Made by a program: the position numbers and the translations under genes | Notes under the pieces: generated by a model | Seen by the model: the letters and a program-made list of their open reading frames with translations, nothing else | The model's database searches: none | What the model was told of the DNA's origin: nothing | Source of the DNA: Lentinus brumalis | Taxonomy: Eukaryota; Basidiomycota; Agaricomycetes; Polyporales; Polyporaceae | DNA: 64,000 nt | Assembly: GCA_001792895.1 (NCBI GenBank) | Contig: MARA01000006.1 | Location: 1,736,001 to 1,800,000 of the forward strand | Direction: 5' to 3' | Shown: positions 57,607 to 64,000 of the stretch, one piece after another | How positions within the stretch are numbered: position 1 is the first letter of the stretch | Layout of the letters: each line of letters starts with the position of its first letter

Positions 57607-59823
57607 TCATTCCTCGTCGACATCTGCCCCGTGCCTGGCTGGCGTCACCAAAAAAGCAGCAGTGTCGTGCGTATCCACGGTAGACGTGTGGCTCTTAGTG
57701 AACGTGCCTAAGTCCTTCCCGGTCCACATGTCATGCAGCTTGTAGGATCCAGAACCGAGGCCGGGGACTTTCGCGAAGTCAAATGTCTTGGACGTCGCGT
57801 TGCCGGTGTTGATGATGAAGACGTGCGTTCCCTTGACCGACCTTCCAGAGTAGAACTCGGGAGGCGAGGTGGTCGGCGCAGACGAGGTGGGCGTGAACGG
57901 TCTAGCCGGGGTTCCGACAGTGGTGTCTTGGTGGAACGCGAGCAGCTCAGGGTTCGTGATAATGGCGAGCTGCGTCGAGTTCAACTGGCCAAGCTGTGGG
58001 TAGCGTTCGAAGTGCGATCAGTACGCGGCAGCTGCCTAGAACGGGGTGGCGGACGCACATCCGTGCCCAACAGGATTGGACTCTTGAAGAAGGCCCACGC
58101 TGCGAAGTGCGTCCGTTGCTCTTGAATGGTGAGGTCGCCGTTGCCGATCTCCATCATGTCCCTGTATGCGGGAGGTCAGCACCGCGGTGGGATGGCTTCG
58201 GATGCACGAGAGCGCCTACATGTCGTTGTGCGAGTAGAAGTCGATTGAGTCGAGGTGCTGGACGTTGGTCGTGATGATGCTGGTGATGTAGCTCCAGGAC
58301 GCGCTCGCGTCGCCGGACATGCGCCAGGAGTGGCCCTGTGATTGGTGTTGTGTGTGAGATGCGTACGTTCCGCGGACGACGAGACGAGGGAGATTGGACG
58401 TACGACGCGCGCGCCCCAGTCCCATACGTTCGCATTGCCCCAGATGCAGAGGTTGAAATGGAAGGGCCGCCCGGTTGCGTTCAATGCCGCTCTGCGAGTC
58501 GTATGAGCACTCATCGTTGCAATCCTAGGCTGAACGAAACGTCGTACGTCATCTGGCGGTAGCGGATTGCAGAGTTCGAGTTGCTACGTTATTGGTGAGC
58601 GAGTATCCTGGTCAGGTCGCGCGATGGTATGTACGTACTACCAGTCTCCGCCAGGCGGGGTCTGCAGCACGGTCAGCAGAGCACGCAACCAACGAGAGCA
58701 ACCAATGGCCATACCGATGGGTCGCTCCAGTTTGCGGGAACGTTGCAGTTATCTGCGGTGAGTTAGACACTATGGGCCTCTCTTGCATAGCGCGGATCCT
58801 ACGTACCATATTTCAGGTCTGCAGTCCGTGATCAGCCGTCTGGGCACGCATATACCCGCTGCGAAAGCACTCACAGTCCACGCCCCACTCGGCGAAGGTC
58901 GCCGCGTCGAGTTCCTCGTTCCCCAAGGAGGCAGGGTAGCCAGCGCAGGTCTGGGTCCCGGCGTCGCTGCCCGAATGATTCGTGTTGAGTACGCGGGGGC
59001 TCGAGAAGGAGATGCGACGAGAGAACACGCGTCGCACCTGTATATACCGAATTTGAGGCCGAGCGAGTGCACCTGGCTGGCGACGCCGCTGATCCCGCTC
59101 GGGAACTTGTCGGGATCGGGCACGATGCGTCCCGTAGACGCGTCGCGAGTCTTGACCGACCAGCAATCCTAACGGATTTCGACGAGCTTGAGCAAGAGTA
59201 TGTAGTCTTTAGGGAGCGAGGGTGTACTGCTTACGTCGATGTTGACGTACTGGTACCCGGCCTTTGCCAGACCGAGTGAAACGAAGTCGTTCGCAGCAGC
59301 GAGAATCTTGTCTTCGTTGATGTCTGCGTAGTGTCGCGATGAGTTTGGCACTTCGAGCGCAAGTGGTGTGAGTCGCACCGCAGGCATACGCGTTCCACGA
59401 GTTCCATCTGAAGGCGCGCGGAATCAAGTGTCAACACGCATACCTAAGGCGAAGCAGTTCAAACCCCTCACCCAAGTGCAGGAGTCTTGCCAGTGGCATG
59501 AGAGGGTCCGACAGTGGGCGCAGCAGTCGGGGCGGCCGAAGTTGTCGTTGTAGCGCGCGTCGCAGACTGCGATGCTGTCGTGCTTGCGGCGCTGGATATG
59601 CCCGGGACGCACTGAGAATAGTGTGCATTCAACGCGGCGCACACCCATCTGTCGCGATGCAGTGCTCAGTACGCCAGCTTCAGCGCAGGAAAAGGGAGCG
59701 GACTCACCCGGAAGGACATGTAGTGTCGCCGGACCAACCTGTACCGCCGCACTGGCCATACTCGGACTCCGCCACGGCAGAGAGGAGCAGCGCCGCAAAC
59801 ACGGACCCGTAGAGGAGGAGCAT
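57607..59823 (-). CDS. Secreted alpha-galactosidase, GH27, with N-terminal CBM1
   Basis: Removes alpha-1,6-galactose from galactomannan and oligosaccharides outside the cell. ATG 59823: signal peptide [20 protein letters not shown], then [18 protein letters not shown], and after an intron [14 protein letters not shown]: a complete CBM1 cellulose-binding module. A Ser/Thr/Ala-rich linker (about 40 residues) precedes the GH27 barrel: [78 protein letters not shown], catalytic nucleophile region [34 protein letters not shown], and [16 protein letters not shown] motif with [20 protein letters not shown]. The C-terminal beta domain ends [10 protein letters not shown]. About eleven introns. Intact as far as read. 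Confidence 0.92.
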
Positions 59824-60530
59824 GGTGCGGAGGCTTTCAGCTCGGTCACTCACCTTGCTGGAGGTACGCCCCCGCCCTTATATCCCCCGAACCGCCAACC
59901 GAGGCTTCCTATTATGACACAGTGGGGCTTCGATGATATACGCATCTTCGCCTCGCGAACCACATGCGCCCGTGCACGCGTGGGCAGCGGCTTCGTATAA
60001 TACAGCGGCCTCCCCAGGCGGACCACATGCGGCCGTATACGGCGGGGTCACATTGGCGGCAGCGACACGAGGACAGGTCACGGTCGGTGATGCGAGTCCA
60101 TTGGAGAAGTCTCGGGGCGAGCGACAGACCTGGATTCTACGTTCTACAAAGAAGCGGTCTTATGGAGGTACCTTGGTGAGCGAAGCAGTGAGGAAGTGCA
60201 CTCAAGTACGTTCCCGTGCGGATGGGTCACGAAGGGGTGGGGCATGTGTTGGTCACAGTGCGGTGGTAGAGCTTGTTAAAGCGGCCCGGCCAAACTTCTG
60301 TGTAGCTCAACTGAGATGATTGACGTGTCTTCTGTGCGATAGAGAGCATGGAAGTCGATTGCATTGCAGCCCAAGGCCTCGATGATGGTGGAAGCAGACA
60401 AGGTTGTGTTCAGCGCCTTGTTACTCCTAGCGCCTGCCCTATCACCCGCAAGTTGCGCCAAACGCAGAAGCACAATTCGCCGCATGATGGGTTCGCCCTC
60501 TACTAATGTCCCCTCGGGGTGACATACGAA

Positions 60531-60561
<31 letters not shown>

Positions 60562-61291
60562 GGCCCCTGCACAAGGATGACACGCTTTCCCGGAGTGGTA
60601 GACCTACGGGTCTCAATATTTATGCTCTTTTTCCTGGTTCTGATCGTCACCTACAAACCGAGCGAAGGATTCCCGAACGTCTCTTGGACGAGCTTCCACA
60701 GTGAGCTGAAGGTCAATTGTACAGATAAGATGACTCTAGAGGTGTTGACGTTCTTAGCAGGCACTAAGCACTTCAAAGTCACGTAGCGCGTAGTCCTGAT
60801 TATATCACGCCCAGGCTTCTCATCATTCCATACTGTTGACTTCCTCGAGATCAAACGTGGCAGGCTGCTCAGTAATTCACGCTTCATGCTGGGCTCGGTG
60901 CCGATCAATATGTAGTGCCAAATCCGTTTGCGACGCGTCCATATGTGGCACTCGTGACTCGGACGCGTATCATGTGACCGTGTTGTGCAGACTTCCTGGG
61001 AACGACGGCGCAACTTGGACGCAACATCCCCCAGGGCCCACGCATCTTACCTACCTACCACCACCACCCGTTACGGTGAGGCCTTGGGCAACATGCCTGC
61101 AACTCAAAACGGCCCCACTCCGTATGCGCAAGACTCCGCAGCTTGAGGCTCAGCTGTGGACAGAGAGCCCTCGATCGCGCATACACTTAGCCTGGCCGGC
61201 AGGAACAAGGAGGCGTGCAGAGATGCATCAAGATAAATATACACAACTCAAGACCAAGGCCTAGGTAGTACAGATGGATCGTTCGGGACCG
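59824..61291. other. Intergenic region containing U6 snRNA
   Basis: About 1.47 kb between the GH27 start and the 3' end of the RNase H1-domain gene. Apart from the U6 gene near 60508-60634 no feature is recognised. Confidence 0.55.
60508..60634 (+). ncRNA. U6 spliceosomal RNA
   Basis: The 5' hairpin GTCCCCTCGGGGTGAC is followed by the conserved core ATTGGAACGATACAGAGAAG, ATTAGCATGGCCCCTGCAC and AAGGATGACACGC, which hold the ACAGAGA box and the AGC triad region. Downstream, AGACCTACGGGTCT can form a small hairpin, and CTCTTTTT at about 60627-60634 would end RNA polymerase III transcription. The mature 3' end is uncertain (about 60605-60634). No TATA box is seen 25-30 bp upstream; GGTTCTGATCG about 10 bp after the T run resembles a B box. 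The complete core argues for a working gene rather than a fragment. Confidence 0.87.
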
Positions 61292-63449
61292 TCAACCAAA
61301 TAGGAGGCTGTTCAATGGGATCATAGCGGGGGACGGCCGCGTAACCGAGCCCGAAGTCCTGTGTGCGGTACGGCGAGTGAGCGGGCATAGAGGGGACAAG
61401 ATTAACATACACATCACTTACCCTGCAGGGAACGTGGTCCCTCGTTGAATCGGAGACCGCGGGTCGAAGCGCATGTCGTGCACGACCGCCCCAGCGCCCC
61501 TCGCGGGCTCGGAGAAGTTCAAGGCATCCATGGTGGCCTGGATGCTGTTCGTGATGGGCCGCATGAACATCTGCGTCTCGCTGGGACCCAGGATAGGTGT
61601 GTGCCCTCCTACAGGCGACCGCAGGGATCGGCGTTCACTCGACGGCGAGCTCGGCGTGGACGGCACGGGGGTAATGAGGGACGCCCGAGACTTCAACGAG
61701 ACAGATATCGGAGACGCAGAAGGCGTCGTCGATTCTGGCGGCGGGCGGACGGAGGATCCGGCGGACGGTGCAGGCGAGTGGCTCGCACTCGAATGTGTGC
61801 GCTCTTCACCTCCACAGAAGCGGCAGATATGCCTCGGGCGGACGCACATACAAACCGGTCGGGTCGTACTAGCAGGCGAATGCCCGAAGACATTCCCTTC
61901 GCTCGAGGTTGCGCGCAGAGACGACGTCCGCGGCGAAGACATGGGCGAAGTCTGCGCCTGCCCTTCCATGTAGCGCTTTATTGGAGGACTCGTCTGGACC
62001 GCGGTGTGGTCTTGCCTGCGTCGCCGGGTCTGAACGGTGTGCTCCGTCTGGACCTGCGCCTCGCTCATCGACCGCCCGACCAGACGGCTCTTCCGACGCT
62101 TTGAAGGAGACGTGGTACTCTCCGACGTCCCTTCACTCATTCTGGTGGTGTCCCGCGGCGGGGTGGCAACGGCGGTGGCGGCATGGCCTCCGCACTTGTA
62201 CGACGACGAACCCCCGGACTGTGCTCCGCTGGAAGGTCGACGCTCTGAACCTCCGGGGTGTTCGGTGCTGTGGCGTACTCGGAATCAGACATGGCCGGGC
62301 TCGGGGGACGACGACCAGTCGACACCGCCGGAGGACTTCGCGCTAAGGGGCTGCTCATCATCTCTGGGCTTCTGGCGGTACGCTGCGGACTCCTGACTTT
62401 GGCTTGTCGTGCAAGGAAGTCTGAAGGGAAGTACTGGGTCCGGAGTGTTGAAGGTTCCGACAAATGGCTTTGGCAGTCACTCGACGCAAGCGGCGGGGAT
62501 CGCAGACCCGCAGACCAGTTTCCCGGAGAAGAGGCGTACGACAGAGACTGGGCGTAGGGTCCCGGAGACTGGTTTCCACCGTCGGACGAAAAGATGTTCT
62601 TTGTCTGCGTGACAGCAGTTGGCGGGAAGACGAGGTGGAGAAGCTCGCCGACGACTTAGGCGGCTCAGGAGGCACGCTTGCTCGCGCACTCAGCACTTGC
62701 TGTCGCTGTCGCGAGGCAGAGGCCGCGGCCGCAGCCGACGCTCTGGCAGATACTGGGTGTGGTGATACGGCGGTTGGGAGCCTTGGGGGCGCTGTGATTG
62801 CCCTCGTTCCGGACGGCGCAACTCCCGACGCAGCGCGCTGAAGAGGCTCCGTCCTCCGCTCTCTTGCGCTGGCACTCCTCTGCTTTTCTCGATTGACTTC
62901 TTCGACTGCGGCTTTGATCTCCGCATCCCTCTTTGCGCTACCGCTGGCAGGACTCCAGCTGCCTCCTCTCGCAATGGATGACCCTCCTCCACTCCTCGGC
63001 TTCTGTTCATGGCGCGTCGGCTGCTTCTGCTGCGTGGGGCGTTGTCGCTGCTTTGGGGCCTTCATCTCTGCGGCCGGCTGTTCACGGGCTCGACGTTCAG
63101 GTTGAGGAGCACGCGTGACCACCCTGGTCTCGCCGCGGGCAAGCGCGTCGTCGAAGTACTCCTTCGCTTCGTCCCAGTCTCTGAAGCCCTGCTGGGCCGC
63201 CCCGGAGATGCCGTCGGTCCGATGCTGCACGTCCAGCCTATGTACGTCCGACGAGAGCATCAGCACCACGTCCAGGACTATCGGCGCAACGCAACACAAC
63301 ACAGCGCCGCGCAGACCAGGGACGACGACCGCCCGAGCAATCGTGTGCTGCGGCAGTTTGTCCCCAGCGCGAACGGCGACGACTCACCAGCGCGTGAAGA
63401 CCCCGATCTCTGTGCCCACGGTGACGACGTACGCTTGGTGTTTGGGCAT
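61292..63449 (-). CDS. RNase H1 N-terminal (viroplasmin-like) domain protein with disordered tail
   Basis: ATG 63449: MPKHQAYVVTVGTEIGVFTR, then after an intron of about 150 bp, LDVQHRTDGISGAAQQGFRD with WDEAKEYFDDALARGETRVV, a single double-strand-nucleic-acid-binding domain like the N-terminus of RNase H1. No catalytic RNase H domain follows. The rest (about 550 residues) is Ser/Pro/Arg-rich and runs through three frames. Plausible introns join them: GTGCTG...CACGCAG near 62.7 kb (to TKNIFSSDGGNQSPGPYAQS) and GTACGC...CACCAG near 62.2 kb (SDSE to MSEGTSESTTSPSKRRKSRL). A late Cys cluster VCMCVRPRHICRFCGGEERT is present. The 3' end is uncertain: TAA at 61418, or TGA at 61292 if a GTAAGT donor is used. 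Confidence 0.62.
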
Positions 63450-63865
63450 TCGGTCGCTGCTCTTCCTGCTCCAGACGTTTAAACAACACGCAGCGCGAGG
63501 GTTAGAGAAAGACACATGGAGGGAGAAGACAAGACACGACGCCGCGACTGCAGGCTGCAGGTCGCCAAGTTCAAGTACAAGTCCCTCGCCGCTGGCCGCT
63601 CGGCTTCGCGCGAGGCGGGACGTCAATTCGACGCTATGCGCGACGGTCCATCAGATGCTCGCGCGGGCCAACTCGCGAACTTTGCCGTTTACGTGCCCCC
63701 GAGCAGGGACTTCATCCCGCAATGCCTCCATTTCCGGAAGGTTCATGGGAAAGGCGAGGTTGTGGACCCTGGTCTACGCCTGCAATTGAAGTCGATTTGA
63801 CTGACATCATTCGCTGTTTTACCAGGAACTTCGAGCGATATGATATGTACTTGGTTTGTGTCTTC
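63450..63865. other. Intergenic region
   Basis: About 415 bp upstream of the RNase H1-domain gene. A short minus-strand open stretch (63651-63740, NLPEMEALRDEVPARGHVNG) looks codon-like but lacks a start and family match, so it is not called as a gene. Confidence 0.35.
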
Positions 63866-64000
63866 TCATGACTCCTCCGCGAGGAGATCGATGGGAAGGA
63901 AGCCGCTCGACACAGTCCCTGGTGTTCCGTTGTGCAAGGCTGAGCGCATGGTGGATGCAGGTGCATGGAAGATGAATGTACGGTACGATATGTATGCGAA
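63866..64000 (-). CDS. C-terminal end of an unrecognised gene, truncated by the window edge
   Basis: The minus-strand frame is open from the edge to TGA at 63866-63868 and reads FAYISYRTFIFHAPASTM, then LHNGTPGTVSSGFLPIDLLA and EES. It has the look of a real C-terminus, but no family was recognised from 44 residues. It could also be an exon with downstream splicing. Confidence 0.4.
   Translation of the reverse strand, partial: FAYISYRTFIFHAPASTMRSALHNGTPGTVSSGFLPIDLLAEES

Noticed and set aside
63516..63800. 94-residue plus-strand open frame near the right end
   Set aside because: It overlaps a minus-strand stretch with equal coding look (NLPEMEALRDEV); neither has a start and family support, so neither is called.

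Overview
The window is nuclear DNA of a filamentous basidiomycete, most likely a wood-decay agaricomycete of the Polyporales type. The evidence is a GC-rich sequence, genes split by many short (about 45-70 bp) GT-AG introns, short intergenic gaps on both strands, and a typical gene content: a CBM1-linked GH27 alpha-galactosidase, a metacaspase-like protein, Old Yellow Enzymes, Hsp9/12 small stress proteins and F-box proteins. Splice sites and frames were read by eye, so gene spans are firmer than individual exon edges.

Layout. 0-10 kb: 5' end of a secreted glutaminase-A-like protein (-), gamma-glutamylcysteine ligase GCS1 (-), autophagy protein Atg6/Beclin (-) and a divergent single-exon caspase-fold protein (+). 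10-27 kb: nucleic-acid and organelle housekeeping genes: DNA polymerase kappa (+), a WBP4/FBP21-like U1-type zinc-finger protein (+), TIM17 (-), a 4CXXC zinc-finger chromatin protein (+), an SWS1/ZSWIM7-like SWIM-domain recombination protein (-), tRNA methyltransferase Trm11 (+) and a large AlkB-like 2OG-Fe(II) oxygenase (-). 27-37 kb: ATP synthase delta subunit (-), a PH/coiled-coil protein (-), a leucine-rich unknown protein (+), a Ser/Pro-rich unknown protein (-) and a Bli-3-like flavin-binding stress protein (+).

37-46 kb is a segmental duplication. Two Old Yellow Enzyme genes with the same intron positions and related upstream DNA flank an F-box gene. Each is followed by an opposing Hsp9/12 gene: intact in the right copy, reduced to one dead exon in the left. 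46-55 kb holds a secreted class-3 lipase, a class III aminotransferase (GABA transaminase type) and a membrane RING-H2 ubiquitin ligase. 55-57.4 kb holds two more Hsp9/12 genes. All three intact Hsp9/12 genes carry a TATA box about 90-110 bp and a CRE-like TGACGTC(A/G) site about 250-290 bp (a second, more distal one in the last gene) before the start codon. 57.6-64 kb holds the CBM1-GH27 alpha-galactosidase (-), a U6 snRNA gene (+), an RNase H1 N-domain protein with a long disordered tail (-) and the C-terminus of an unrecognised gene (-).

No rRNA, tRNA, CRISPR array or intact transposon was recognised. The strongest leads are the decaying OYE-Hsp12 duplication, the shared Hsp9/12 promoter architecture, the local grouping of Pol kappa, SWS1 and an AlkB-like oxygenase, and several unusual domain combinations.
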